Assembly: GCF_000378465.1 (NCBI RefSeq)
Contig: NZ_KB899931.1
Coordinates: forward strand, 23,655 to 87,654
Direction: 5' to 3'
Length of the DNA: 64,000 nucleotides
From: Elioraea tepidiphila DSM 17972
GTDB taxonomy: Bacteria; Pseudomonadota; Alphaproteobacteria; Acetobacterales; Acetobacteraceae
The notes below the pieces were generated by a model that saw only the letters and a list, made by a program, of their open reading frames with translations, was not told the origin of the DNA and searched no databases. Positions 7,493-17,972 of this stretch are shown in pieces. Both the position numbers and the translations under genes were made by a program. Each line of letters begins with the position of its first letter. Within the stretch, counting starts at the first letter, position 1.

Positions 7493-10297
7493 TCAGCGGC
7501 GCCACCAGCCGCGCTTCTTGGGCGCCTCGGCGATCACCTCGTCCACGACGATCGGCTTGATCTCGATCGAGGCGTGCGGGCCCTCGGGAACCGGCTCCGG
7601 CACAGGCGCCGGCGGAGCCTCCACCATGACCGGGGCGGGCGGCGGCTTCGCGACCGGTGCCGCGACCTCGGCGATCGGTGCGGGCGGCGCGGCCTCGGCG
7701 ACGACGGGAGTGCTCGGCGGGCTGGCCGGGGCGACCGCCGCGACGGCCCCGGGTTCGGCCGGCTCGATCTCGTCGAACAGGTCGAAGGGGGCATCGCCGA
7801 ACGGATTGGCCGGCGTCGCGCCCTGGAAGCGCGGCGCAGGTTCCGGGCGCGGCGCCGGCGCCTCGCCCTCCTCGCGGCGGCGGTGGCGCCCGCCGCGCCG
7901 GCCGCGCCGGAAGCGGCGCTCCTGGTCCTCCTCGGCCGCTGGCGGGGGGACCGGTTCGCCTGCCTCCACAGCCGGGGCCTCCGCGGGCTCCAGCGGCTCG
8001 ATCACCGGCTGCTCGCCGACCCCTGACGGCGGCGCAGCCTGCACCGGCGCGCCGTCCTCCCGGCGACCGCCACGGCGGCGGCGGCGGCGGCGGCGCCGCC
8101 GCGCCTCCCGCTCGCCCTCGGTCTCGCCGGGAGCCGCGCGGGCCTCCTCGGCCTCCTCCTCCGTCTCCTCGGTCTCCTCCTCGGCCTCGTCCAGCGCGGC
8201 CTCCGCCGTCACCACGGGCGGCGGAAGCGATGCGGCCGGCGCGGGCGGCGGCGCGGTCAGCGGCTTCGTGCGCTCGATCCGAAGCGCCGGCGGCAGCAGC
8301 GTCTCGTCGGCGACGAAGATCACCTTCAGCCCGAACGCCGCCTCGAGCTCGGCGAGCCGGGCACGCTTGTGGTTCAGCAGATAGAACGCGACGGCGCCGG
8401 CGCAGCGCAGCACGATCTCGGCCGAGCGACGCTTCGCCGCCTCCTCCTCGATCGCGCGCAGCACATGCACGGCGCTGCTCTCCACCGAGCGCACCAGGCC
8501 CGTGCCGTTGCAATGCGGGCAGGTGACGAAGGCCGTTTCGGTCAGGCTCGGCCGCAACCGCTGGCGGCTCATCTCCAGCAGGCCGAAATGGCTGATCCGG
8601 CCGACCTGGATGCGCGCGCGGTCCTGCTTCAGCGCCTCCTTCAGCCGCCGCTCCACGGCCGCGTTGTTGCGGCTGTTCTCCATGTCGATGAAGTCGATCA
8701 CGATCAGCCCGGCGAGGTCGCGCAGGCGGAGCTGGCGCGCGATCTCATCGGCCGCTTCGAGATTGGTCTTGAGCGCGGTCTCCTCGATGTTGCGCTCGCG
8801 CGTCGCCCGCCCGGAGTTGACGTCGATCGAGACGAGCGCCTCGGTCTGGTCGATGATGATGTAGCCGCCCGAGCGCAGCTCGACGCGCTTGTTGTGCATC
8901 GCGTCGAGCTGGCTCTCGACGCCCGCGCGCGCGAACAGCGGAATCCCGCCGTCCCGGTAGAGCTGCACCTTCTTCGCATGCGACGGGATCAGCATGCGCA
9001 TGAAGTCCTTGGCCGCGCGGTAGGCGTCCTCGCCGTCCACCACGATCTCGTCGATGTCGCGCGAATAGACGTCACGGATCGCGCGCTTGATGAGGTTCGC
9101 CTCCTCGTAGATCAGCGCGGGCGCGACCGACTTCAGCGTCGTCTCGCGGATCGAGTCCCAGAGGCGCAGCAGGTACTCGCAGTCGCGCTTGATCTCCGCC
9201 TTCGGGCGGTTGGCGCCGGCGGTGCGCACGATGATGCCCATGCCCTCGGGCACGGCGAGTTCCTGCATCACCTCGCGCAGGCGCTTGCGGTCGGCGGCCG
9301 AGGTGATCTTGCGGCTGATCCCTCCGCCGCGCGGCGTGTTCGGCATCAGCACCGAATACCGTCCGGCGAGCGAGAGATAGGTGGTGAGTGCCGCGCCCTT
9401 CGTGCCGCGCTCCTCCTTCACCACCTGCACCAGCAGGATCTGCCGGCGCTTGATCACCTCCTGGATCTTGTAGTGGCGCAGGAAGCGCGGTGCGATCCGG
9501 CGCGGCCGGTCCTCCTCGCCGTTCTCCGCGCCGCCGCCGATCGTCTCCGGCGCGACCGGCTCGGCGACCACGGTGTCGATCTCGGATTCGGGCCGGCTCG
9601 GGCCGTCCTCCTCCGCGCTCTCGGCGGGAGGTTCCGAAGGGTGCCCGCCCGGTGGCGGGGGTGCCGCCTCGGGATCGATCGCCTCCGGGTCGGCCGAGAC
9701 CGTCTCGCTGTCGATGCGCGCGGGCTGGGCGGCGGGCGGGCGCGGCAGGGGCGGCCCCTCGGCCGGCGGGTCCTCGGCCGTCGGCGGCAGTTCAGCGATG
9801 GGGGCTGTGGGCTCCTCCGCGCCGTCGCCGGCCGCGACGACCGGCCCTGCCGTGGACGGTTCGGCGGGCGCCGCCTCGCCGGCCGCGCCGAGCTCCGCCG
9901 TCACCGCCTCGTCCGCTGCCGCCTCGTCACGCTGCGGCGGCGTCTCGCCGCCGGCCTGTTCGGCGGCGGCATCGCCCTCCTCGTGCTCGCGTGCCGCGTC
10001 CTCCTCGGCCTCGGCAGCGGCCATCTCCAGCAGCCGCTGCCGGTCGGCGACCGGGATCTGGTAGTAGTCGGGGTGGATCTCGCTGAAGGCGAGGAAGCCG
10101 TGACGGTTGCCGCCGTAATCGACGAACGCGGCCTGCAGCGAGGGTTCGACCCTCACCACCTTGGCGAGATAGATGTTGCCCTTGAGCGTCCGCTTGGTGG
10201 ACGTCTCGACGTCGAACTCCTCAAGCCGGTTTCCATCGAGCACGACGACCCGGGTCTCCTCCGGGTGCGTCGCATCGATCAGCATGCGCTTGGTCAT
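7493..10297 (-). CDS. rne: Ribonuclease E/G
   Basis: A 934-residue endoribonuclease that drives mRNA decay and rRNA/tRNA processing. The N-terminus MTKRMLIDATHPEETRVVV leads into an S1 RNA-binding domain interrupted after about residue 92 by a long acidic, Ala/Pro/Glu-rich insertion (to about 270). The catalytic core has the two Mg-binding Asp motifs, SIDVNSG and IDFIDM, and the Zn-link CPHCNGTG that joins subunits. The C-terminal third is low complexity, with a ten-Arg run and Pro/Ala-rich segments expected to bind RNA and degradosome partners. The S1 insertion is typical of alphaproteobacterial RNase E. It is transcribed divergently from the amidase gene across 461 bp. Confidence 0.97.
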   Translation of the reverse strand: MTKRMLIDATHPEETRVVVLDGNRLEEFDVETSTKRTLKGNIYLAKVVRVEPSLQAAFVDYGGNRHGFLAFSEIHPDYYQIPVADRQRLLEMAAAEAEEDAAREHEEGDAAAEQAGGETPPQRDEAAADEAVTAELGAAGEAAPAEPSTAGPVVAAGDGAEEPTAPIAELPPTAEDPPAEGPPLPRPPAAQPARIDSETVSADPEAIDPEAAPPPPGGHPSEPPAESAEEDGPSRPESEIDTVVAEPVAPETIGGGAENGEEDRPRRIAPRFLRHYKIQEVIKRRQILLVQVVKEERGTKGAALTTYLSLAGRYSVLMPNTPRGGGISRKITSAADRKRLREVMQELAVPEGMGIIVRTAGANRPKAEIKRDCEYLLRLWDSIRETTLKSVAPALIYEEANLIKRAIRDVYSRDIDEIVVDGEDAYRAAKDFMRMLIPSHAKKVQLYRDGGIPLFARAGVESQLDAMHNKRVELRSGGYIIIDQTEALVSIDVNSGRATRERNIEETALKTNLEAADEIARQLRLRDLAGLIVIDFIDMENSRNNAAVERRLKEALKQDRARIQVGRISHFGLLEMSRQRLRPSLTETAFVTCPHCNGTGLVRSVESSAVHVLRAIEEEAAKRRSAEIVLRCAGAVAFYLLNHKRARLAELEAAFGLKVIFVADETLLPPALRIERTKPLTAPPPAPAASLPPPVVTAEAALDEAEEETEETEEEAEEARAAPGETEGEREARRRRRRRRRRGGRREDGAPVQAAPPSGVGEQPVIEPLEPAEAPAVEAGEPVPPPAAEEDQERRFRRGRRGGRHRRREEGEAPAPRPEPAPRFQGATPANPFGDAPFDLFDEIEPAEPGAVAAVAPASPPSTPVVAEAAPPAPIAEVAAPVAKPPPAPVMVEAPPAPVPEPVPEGPHASIEIKPIVVDEVIAEAPKKRGWWRR

Positions 10298-10758
10298 GGA
10301 AGGCGTGTCTCCACGCCGCTCCGGCCGTTCCGGCCGGGCGGCGGATCAGGGATTGCGGGGCGCCACCGGGGAACGCGGCGTCTCGGGTCTGGCGATGGGC
10401 GCTTGCGCGTCCGGTCATGTCGTTCCGTCCCGACGGGCGCGACGGCACCCGATGGCTTCTCGCTCGGCGGGGCATCATGGCCTTGCAGGAACCCGCGCGG
10501 ACACCGGCGGCTTGGGGGGCAGCGCGGCAGGCGCGAGCCCTGCGAAGAGCGGCGCGGCGCCTCGAAGCTCCCTCGACAGGACAGGAGGGAACGCGGGGCG
10601 GGACGCGCAACGGTCGGTCCGCACGGGCACTTGCACAATGGCGCATGCGGGCCGACCCCACAAGGCCGGATTTGCTCGACCGATCTCTCAGGATCGTCTG
10701 GCAACCGACGGGTAGATCGTGCATTATGCCATCGACCGGCTTGCTTGGAAGGACCGCC
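10298..10758. other. Divergent intergenic region, probable long rne leader
   Basis: This 461-bp stretch separates the rne and amidase start codons. I see no plausible gene. RNase E genes commonly carry a long autoregulatory 5' untranslated region, and a long leader on the minus strand would fit, but I cannot assign a fold by eye. On the plus strand GGAAGGA at about 10747-10753 is the ribosome-binding site that decides the amidase start. I found no convincing -10/-35 pair for either gene. Confidence 0.35.
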
Positions 10759-11952
10759 ATGCCGCTCCGGCCACCCGCTCTCCCGGGGGCGCCGTCGAGT
10801 CGGGGGCCACGCCGCCGCGCCTTGGTCGCCGCCGCGGCCGCGCTGATCGTCCCCGCATTCGCCCGTCCGCTCGCCGCGCGCGCGATCGGCGCGGCCGCGC
10901 TCACCCAGGATGACGGCACGGTGCGCCTCAGCCTGACGCTCGCCGAGCCGATCTCGTTCCGCCTGTTCACGCTCGACAACCCGCTGCGCCTCGTCATCGA
11001 CATCGAGGGCGCGGCGTGGCGCGCGGGCGCGCCGCCGCCGGGGCTCGGCCCGGTGCTGCGGCTGCGCGCGGCGCTGAACCGTCCGGGGGTGACGCGCGTG
11101 GTGCTCGATCTCGCCGAACCGGTCGCGGTGCGGCGCGCCGCCCTCGAACGGGGTGGCGCGGCGCTGGTGGTCGAGATGGTGCCGGCGCCGCGCAGCGTGT
11201 TCCTGCGCGAGGAGGCGGCCTCCGAGCCGCTGCCGCGCCCGCCGCAGCCGCCCGAACGGCCGCTGATCGTGCTCGACCCCGGCCATGGCGGCCGTGACCC
11301 GGGCGCGATCGGTGCCTCGGGCACGCAGGAGAAGCGCATCGCGCTGGCCGCGGCGCTGGAGCTGCGCGGCATGCTGGAGGCGACCGGACGCTACCGCGTG
11401 GCGATGACGCGCACGCGCGACGTCTTCGTCCCGCTCGCCGATCGCGTGCGGTTCGCGCAGAGCCGCAACGCCGCGCTGTTCCTCTCCATCCATGCGGATG
11501 CGCTCGACGACCCCTCGGTGCGCGGCGCCTCGGTCTATACGCTCGCCGAACACGCCTCGGACTCGATCGCCGAGCGGATCGCGCGCAACGAGAACCGCGC
11601 CGATCGATTCGCCGGGCCATCGTTCACCGGTGTGACGCCCGAGGTCGCGCGCATCCTGATCTCGCTCGTCAGGCGCGAGACGCTGAACGGCAGCGCACGC
11701 ATGGCGCGTCATGCCGTGGCGTCGCTGCGGCGCGAGGTGACGATGCTGCCGAACAGTCATCGCTTCGCCGGATTCGTGGTGCTGAAGGCGCCCGACGTGC
11801 CTTCGGTGCTGATCGAGATGGGATTCATGTCGAGCCGGGCCGACGAGGCGCTGCTGCGCCGCGCCGATCACCGGCGCAAGCTCGCTGCCGCGATGGCCGA
11901 GGCGGCGCAGCGCTACCTGGAGGAGGCCGTGCCGGTCCGCGCCGCCGGCTGA
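10759..11952 (+). CDS. N-acetylmuramoyl-L-alanine amidase, AMIN plus Amidase_3
   Basis: A 397-residue periplasmic cell-wall hydrolase of the AmiA/B/C family, which cuts the amide between muramic acid and the peptide stem during septum splitting. An Arg-rich N-terminus (RGPRRRALVAAAAALIVPAF) looks like a Tat signal. An AMIN targeting domain covers about residues 45-130 and the Zn-dependent Amidase_3 domain about 170-390. Visible Zn-ligand motifs are DPGHGGRDPG, the Glu of TQEKRI and SIHADA; catalytic Glu is in LIEMGF. ATG 10759 is chosen because GGAAGGA precedes it; an in-frame ATG 33 bp upstream is possible. PBP1A follows, a common alphaproteobacterial pairing. Confidence 0.93.
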   Translation: MPLRPPALPGAPSSRGPRRRALVAAAAALIVPAFARPLAARAIGAAALTQDDGTVRLSLTLAEPISFRLFTLDNPLRLVIDIEGAAWRAGAPPPGLGPVLRLRAALNRPGVTRVVLDLAEPVAVRRAALERGGAALVVEMVPAPRSVFLREEAASEPLPRPPQPPERPLIVLDPGHGGRDPGAIGASGTQEKRIALAAALELRGMLEATGRYRVAMTRTRDVFVPLADRVRFAQSRNAALFLSIHADALDDPSVRGASVYTLAEHASDSIAERIARNENRADRFAGPSFTGVTPEVARILISLVRRETLNGSARMARHAVASLRREVTMLPNSHRFAGFVVLKAPDVPSVLIEMGFMSSRADEALLRRADHRRKLAAAMAEAAQRYLEEAVPVRAAG

Positions 11953-12045
11953 GCGATGACGATCGGTTGAGCGGAAGCCTGCGGCCGTGCCATGCGTTGC
12001 CTTCGCCGTGACCTCGCCACGTGACCGTGATAATCGGGCGATGCC

Positions 12046-14700
12046 ATGAAGGCTGACGAACCGCTCGCACTGCGGCCGCGCCGGGCCAGCGGCGTGGCCC
12101 CGGAGCCCGCGCCCGGGCAGACGGCCGAGCCCGCCGCGACGCCTGCCGAGCCGCGCGCGCGGCCGCCGCGCGCGAAGCGGCGGCGTTCCCGGCTGCGGCG
12201 CGTGCTGGCCACGCTCGCGGGGGTCGGGTTCCTCGGCGCGCTCGGCGCCGCCGGCGCCGGCGTCTATGCCTGGCACCACTACAGCCGGGGGCTGCCGGAA
12301 TACGCCGCGCTGATCGACTACCAGCCGCCGGTGATGAGCCGCGTCTATGCCGGCGATTCGCGCCTGCTCGCGGAGCTCGCGACCGAGCGGCGCATCTTCG
12401 TGCCGATCGACTCGATCCCCAAGCTCGTGCAGGACGCCTTCGTCTCGGCCGAGGACCAGAATTTCTGGACGCATCCCGGCGTGGACGTGATGGCGATCGC
12501 GCGCGCCGCGTTGACCAACCTCCAGCAGATGGGCCAGGGCCGCCGCCCGGTGGGCGCCTCCACCATCACCCAGCAGGTCGCGAAGAACATGCTGCTGGGC
12601 AACGAGGTCTCGCTCGACCGCAAGCTGCGCGAGGCGATCCTGGCGATCCGCATCGACCAGGCGATGCCGAAGGAGCGGGTGCTCGAACTCTACCTGAACG
12701 AGATCTTCCTCGGCTCCGGCGCCTACGGCGTCGGCGCGGCGGCGATGACCTATTTCGGCAAGGCGCTGGAGGAGCTCACCCCGGCCGAGGCCGCCTATCT
12801 CGCCGCGCTGCCCAAGGCGCCGAACAACTACAACCCGTTCCGCTTCCCCGAGGCGGCGAAGGGACGGCGCGACTGGGTGCTCGAGCGCATGGCGCAGGAC
12901 GGCGTGATCGACCGCGCCACCGCCGAGGCCGCGAAGGCGACCCCGATCGAGGTCCGCCCCGGCCGTTTCGCCGAGCGCGTGCAGGCCGAGTGGTTCGCCG
13001 AGGAGGTGCGCCGCCAGCTGATCGCCCGCTTCGGCGAGGAGACGACGACGCAGGGCGGGCTGACGGTCCGCACCAGCCTCGATCCGCGCCTGCAGGAGAT
13101 CGCCGACCGCGCGCTGCGCGAGGGCCAGATCGCCTATGACCGCCGCCGCGGCGGCTGGCGTGGCGCGGTGGCGCGCATCGACCTGCCGGCCGAGCGCCTC
13201 GCCACCGGCTGGACCGAGGCGCTCGCCGCCGTGCCGCGCACACCGGGGATGCTGCCGGAGTGGCGCCAGGCCGTCGTGCTGGAGGTCACGGCGCAGGCCG
13301 CACGCGTCGGCTGGCTGGAACGTCCCGAGCGGCCCAACCTGCCGCCGCGCCCGCGCACCCTGACCATGCCGCTCGCCGAGATGGCCTGGGCGCGGCCGGC
13401 GCTGCCCGACAACCGGCTCGGCCCCGCCCCGCGCGCGGCCTCCGACGTGGTGTCGGTCGGCGATGTGGTGCTGATCGAACCGCTGCCGGCCGAGCCCGCG
13501 GTCGCCGCCGCGCGCGGCCGTCCCGCCCGGCCTGCGCTGCCCGAGCGCGCGAGCCTCCGCCAGACGCCGCAGGTGGAAGGCGCGCTCGTCGCCCTCGACC
13601 CCTCGACCGGGCGCGTGCTCGCGCTCTCCGGCGGCTGGTCGTTCGAGCGCTCCTGGTTCAACCGCGCCACACAGGCGCAGCGCCAGCCCGGCTCGGCGTT
13701 CAAGTCCTTCGTCTATCTCGCCGCGCTGGAGCAGGGCTTCTCGCCGGTGCAGAAGGTGCTGGACGCGCCCTTCGTCGTCGATCTCGGCCCGGGCCAGGGA
13801 CGCTGGCGGCCGACCAACTACACCGAGACCGAGTTCGGCGGACCGACACCGATGCGCGTCGGGCTCGAGAAGTCGAAGAACCTGATGACCATCCGGCTTG
13901 CCGAGCGGGTCGGGCTCGACAATGTGGCCGATGTCGTGCGCCGCTTCGGCGTGATCGACAACATGGAGCGCAACTACTCGATGGCGCTCGGCGCGGGCGA
14001 GACCACCGTGCTGCGCATGGCCGCGGGCTATGCCGCCTTCGTCAATGGCGGGATGCGGGTCGATCCGACGCTGATCGACTCGGTGCAGGACCGGAACGGG
14101 CGCGTCATCTTCCGCGCCGATGCGCGTCCCTGCGACACCTGCCGCGATCCGGCGCCGGGGGCCGTGCCGCCCGACCCGCCCGACATCCGCGCGCGCGCGA
14201 CCGACGCCGCCTCGGCCTATCAGATGGTGTCGATGCTGCAGGGCGTGATCCAGCGCGGTACCGGCGGGCGGGCGAATATCGGCCGTCCCGCCGCCGGCAA
14301 GACCGGCACGACCAATGACTGGCTGGATGCCTGGTTCGTCGGCTTCACGCCGGAGCTCGTGGTCGCGGTGTGGGTCGGCTTCGACGAGCCGCGCCCGCTC
14401 GGGCTCGCGCGCGACAACGAGACCGGCGGGCTGATCGCCGCGCCGATCTTCGGCCAGTTCATGCGCGAGGCGCTGGCCGACCGGCCGGCCCTGCCCTTCC
14501 GCGTGCCCTCCGGGCTGCGCATGGTCTGGGTGAACCCCCAGACCGGCGAGCCGGTGCCGCCGGGCACGCCGGGGGCGATCATGGAGGCGTTCAAGCCGGG
14601 CACGGAGCCCGGCGCGAGCGGCACGGACGGCGTGATCGGCGGGGCCGGCGGCAGACCCGCGGCGGCCGCGCTGGACGCGGGCCTCGGCGGGCTGTACTGA
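12046..14700 (+). CDS. mrcA: Penicillin-binding protein 1A, bifunctional peptidoglycan synthase
   Basis: An 884-residue class A PBP that polymerises lipid II and cross-links the strands. A basic cytoplasmic tail and one membrane helix (about residues 50-80) precede the GT51 glycosyltransferase domain, with EDQNFWTHPGVD, GASTITQQVAKNMLL and RKLREAILA. The transpeptidase domain has catalytic Ser550 in SAFK (Lys553), SKN at 610-612 and KTG beginning at Lys752. An OB-like insert lies between the domains, as usual in 1A proteins. It lies 93 bp after the amidase on the same strand. Confidence 0.96.
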   Translation: MKADEPLALRPRRASGVAPEPAPGQTAEPAATPAEPRARPPRAKRRRSRLRRVLATLAGVGFLGALGAAGAGVYAWHHYSRGLPEYAALIDYQPPVMSRVYAGDSRLLAELATERRIFVPIDSIPKLVQDAFVSAEDQNFWTHPGVDVMAIARAALTNLQQMGQGRRPVGASTITQQVAKNMLLGNEVSLDRKLREAILAIRIDQAMPKERVLELYLNEIFLGSGAYGVGAAAMTYFGKALEELTPAEAAYLAALPKAPNNYNPFRFPEAAKGRRDWVLERMAQDGVIDRATAEAAKATPIEVRPGRFAERVQAEWFAEEVRRQLIARFGEETTTQGGLTVRTSLDPRLQEIADRALREGQIAYDRRRGGWRGAVARIDLPAERLATGWTEALAAVPRTPGMLPEWRQAVVLEVTAQAARVGWLERPERPNLPPRPRTLTMPLAEMAWARPALPDNRLGPAPRAASDVVSVGDVVLIEPLPAEPAVAAARGRPARPALPERASLRQTPQVEGALVALDPSTGRVLALSGGWSFERSWFNRATQAQRQPGSAFKSFVYLAALEQGFSPVQKVLDAPFVVDLGPGQGRWRPTNYTETEFGGPTPMRVGLEKSKNLMTIRLAERVGLDNVADVVRRFGVIDNMERNYSMALGAGETTVLRMAAGYAAFVNGGMRVDPTLIDSVQDRNGRVIFRADARPCDTCRDPAPGAVPPDPPDIRARATDAASAYQMVSMLQGVIQRGTGGRANIGRPAAGKTGTTNDWLDAWFVGFTPELVVAVWVGFDEPRPLGLARDNETGGLIAAPIFGQFMREALADRPALPFRVPSGLRMVWVNPQTGEPVPPGTPGAIMEAFKPGTEPGASGTDGVIGGAGGRPAAAALDAGLGGLY

Positions 14701-14739
14701 CGCGCCCCTCGCGGACCTCATCATGGGAGTGCGCGGCCG

Positions 14740-15871
14740 ATGAAGGCCGAGATCATCGCGCTGAAAGAGCGGATCGCCGAAACGGCGGGTCTGCTGAGGA
14801 GGCATCTTTGACTGGGATGCCGCAACCCGCCGCCTCGAGGAGCTGAACGCGCGCGCCGAGGACCCCGCCCTGTGGTCGGACCCGGAGGCGGCGCAGAAGC
14901 TGATGCGCGAGCGCAACCGCCTGGCCGCCGGGATCGAGGCGGTGCGGCGGCTCGAACGCGAGGCCGAGGATGCCTACGGGCTCGCGGAACTGGCCGAGGA
15001 GGAGGGCGACGCCGAGACCCTCGCCGCCGCCGAGGCCGATCTGAGGCGCCTGGTCGCCGAGGCCGAGAAGCGCGAGCTCGAAAGCCTGCTCTCGGGCGAG
15101 GCCGACGGCAATGACGCGATCCTCGAGATCAATGCCGGCGCGGGCGGCGTCGATGCCCAGGACTGGGCCGAGATGCTGCTCCGCATGTACACGCGCTGGG
15201 CCGAGAGCCACGGCTACAAGGTCGAGCTGATCGACCGCACCGACGGCGAGCAGGCCGGCATCAAGAGCGCGACGCTGAAGGTGATCGGCCCCAACGCCTA
15301 TGGCTGGCTCAAGACCGAGAGCGGGGTGCACCGCCTGGTGCGCATCTCGCCCTTCGATGCGAATGCGCGCCGGCAGACGAGCTTCGCCTCGGTCGGCGTC
15401 TCGCCGGTGGTCGATGACAGCATCGAGATCGAGATCAACCCGGCCGATCTGCGCACCGACACGTTCCGCGCATCCGGCGCGGGCGGGCAGCACGTGAACA
15501 AGACCGAGTCGGGCGTTCGCTTCACGCACCTCCCGACCGGCATCGTGGTGGCGAGCACGCAGGACCGCAGCCAGCATCGCAACCGCGCGATCGCGATGGA
15601 GATGCTGAAGGCGCGGCTCTACGAGCTCGAACTCCAGAAGCGCGAGGCGGTGGCCGCGGCGGCGCAGGCCGAGAAGACCGATATCGGCTGGGGCCACCAG
15701 ATCCGGTCCTACGTGCTCCAGCCGTACCAGATGGTGAAGGATCTGCGCACCGGCGTGGAGAAGGGCAACCCGCAGGCGGTGCTGGACGGCGAGCTCGACG
15801 ACTTCATGGCCGCCTCGCTCGCGCAGCGCGTCAAGGGCGTGCGGTCGGAGGCGAGCGCGCAGGCGGAGTAG
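14740..15871 (+). CDS. prfB: Peptide chain release factor 2, made by programmed +1 frameshift
   Basis: RF2 releases the finished peptide at UGA and UAA codons. The zero frame starts at ATG 14740 and reads 23 codons to an in-frame TGA at 14809-14811. The complete 376-residue protein needs a +1 shift at CTT (14806-14808), with reading resuming at GAC 14810. After the shift the protein has the SPF tripeptide ([12 protein letters not shown]) that recognises the stop codon and the GGQ catalytic motif at residues 248-250. Reading only the downstream frame from 14903 would lose the N-terminal helices. The shift makes RF2 level self-regulating. Confidence 0.96.
14797..14812 (+). promoter_or_regulatory. 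RF2 programmed frameshift site
   Basis: AGGAGG-CAT-CTT-TGAC matches the classic RF2 recoding signal in order and spacing: an internal Shine-Dalgarno-like AGGAGG at 14797-14802, three bases, the slippery CTT, and the UGA followed by C, a poor termination context. Confidence 0.95.
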
Positions 15872-15909
15872 CCTGCCGCTGCCGCACGGGCCGGGCTTGC
15901 GCCGCGCGT

Positions 15910-16764
<855 letters not shown>

Positions 16765-16834
16765 GCGCGCGACGCTAGCGCCCGGGCACGGGAAGGGCCA
16801 TGTTCACGGCCGAACGACCCTCGGGAGGTCCGTG

Positions 16835-17761
16835 ATGCGACGCTTCGCCCTCTATGCGGCCCTGGCCGCGACCCTCACCCTGGCGCTGGCGCCGGCGATC
16901 GCCGAGGCGCGCATCGGCCGCGGCGGCAGTTTCGGCACCCGCGGCGGGCAGACCTACGCGCCGCCGCCGCCCACCCGTGTCGCGCCGCAGCAGGCGCAGC
17001 CGGTGCAGCGCAACCTCGCCCAGCCGGCGGCCCCGACCGCGGCGGCCGCGGCACCCGCGACGGCCGCCCGGCCCGGCTTCGGGCCCGCGTTGATGGGCGG
17101 GCTGCTCGCCGGCGGGCTGATCGGGCTCATGCTGGGCTCGGGCTTCTTCGGCGCGGGGCTCGGCGGCGTGCTCGGCGCGCTGCTCCAGCTCGCGCTGATC
17201 GGCGGACTGATCTGGCTCGGGCTTCGGCTGTTCCGCGCCGCCCCGGCGATGGCCGGCGCGGCGGCAGGCCGCTTCCCGGTGCCCGATCTCGGCAGCGGGC
17301 CGCTGCCGCGCAGCGGCGCGGGCTTCGCCGGCGGCGGCCATGTGCCGCTGCGGCTGACCGAGGAGGATCTCGCGACCTTCGAGGCGGCGCTCAAGGACAT
17401 CCAGGCCGCCTGGAGCGAGGCGGATACGGCCAAGCTCGGCCGGATGCTGACGCCCGAGATGCTCGGCTATGTCGCCGAACAGCTCGACGAGGATGCCCGC
17501 CGCGGCGTGCGCAACCGCGTCTCCGGCCTGGTGTTCGAGGAGGGCGATGTCAGCGAGGCTTGGCGCGAGGGCGTGCGCGACTACGCGACCGTGGCGATGC
17601 GCTTCAGCCTGACGGATGTCGATGTGCCGGTCGGCGCGCCGCCGGCGCTGCCCGGTGCCGCGCCGCGCGAGACGGTGACCGAGCTCTGGACCTTCGTGCG
17701 GGTGCAGGGCGGGCCGTGGCTGCTGAGCGCGATCCAGCAGACCGGCACCGCGGCGGGCTGA
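16835..17761 (+). CDS. Tim44-like domain membrane protein
   Basis: A 308-residue protein. A signal or first membrane helix (MRRFALYAALAATLTLALAP) is followed by a Gly/Pro/Ala-rich linker, two hydrophobic segments rich in Gly (ALMGGLLAGGLIGLMLGSG and LLQLALIGGLIWLGLRLF), and a C-terminal Tim44-like domain (about residues 175-300) beginning LTEEDLATFEAALKDIQAAW. This bacterial family is usually annotated as an import inner membrane translocase subunit by homology to mitochondrial Tim44, but its role in bacteria is unclear. GGGAGGT at 16823-16829 supports the ATG at 16835; the adjacent GTG at 16832 is an alternative. Confidence 0.85.
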   Translation: MRRFALYAALAATLTLALAPAIAEARIGRGGSFGTRGGQTYAPPPPTRVAPQQAQPVQRNLAQPAAPTAAAAAPATAARPGFGPALMGGLLAGGLIGLMLGSGFFGAGLGGVLGALLQLALIGGLIWLGLRLFRAAPAMAGAAAGRFPVPDLGSGPLPRSGAGFAGGGHVPLRLTEEDLATFEAALKDIQAAWSEADTAKLGRMLTPEMLGYVAEQLDEDARRGVRNRVSGLVFEEGDVSEAWREGVRDYATVAMRFSLTDVDVPVGAPPALPGAAPRETVTELWTFVRVQGGPWLLSAIQQTGTAAG

Positions 17762-17811
17762 ACCCGGTCGCTGCCGCTATCGCCGCGGGTGAGGCGCCCG
17801 GTCGGCGGGGC

Positions 17812-17886
17812 TGGTTGGGGCGCCAGGATTCGAACCTGGGAATGGCGGATTCAAAGTCCGCTGCCTTACCGCTTGGCGACGCCCCA
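17812..17886 (-). tRNA. tRNA-Gln (anticodon TTG)
   Basis: The minus strand folds as a cloverleaf: acceptor TGGGGCG/CGCCCCA, anticodon stem GCGGA/TCCGC with loop CTTTGAA giving anticodon TTG, and T-arm containing GGTTCGAATCC. The discriminator A is followed by an encoded CCA (17814-17812). Confidence 0.95.
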
Positions 17887-17972
17887 GCCGGAGGTCGCGC
17901 GGTGATAGGCCGGATCGGCGCGGCGGAACAAGCCCCGCGCAGGGCGCGGGCCGCCACACCGGTGCGGATCGG

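Noticed and set aside
8060..8110. Short CGG/CGC tandem run resembling a microsatellite
   Set aside because: It encodes the Arg-rich RNA-binding run of RNase E and needs no other explanation.
8369..10846. An 825-codon frame on the plus strand across rne
   Set aside because: Antisense shadow of rne; His/Arg/Leu-rich with no domain.
10294..14916. A 1540-codon open frame on the minus strand
   Set aside because: It covers the amidase, PBP1A and prfB start on the other strand and has no recognisable domain; a GC-driven shadow.
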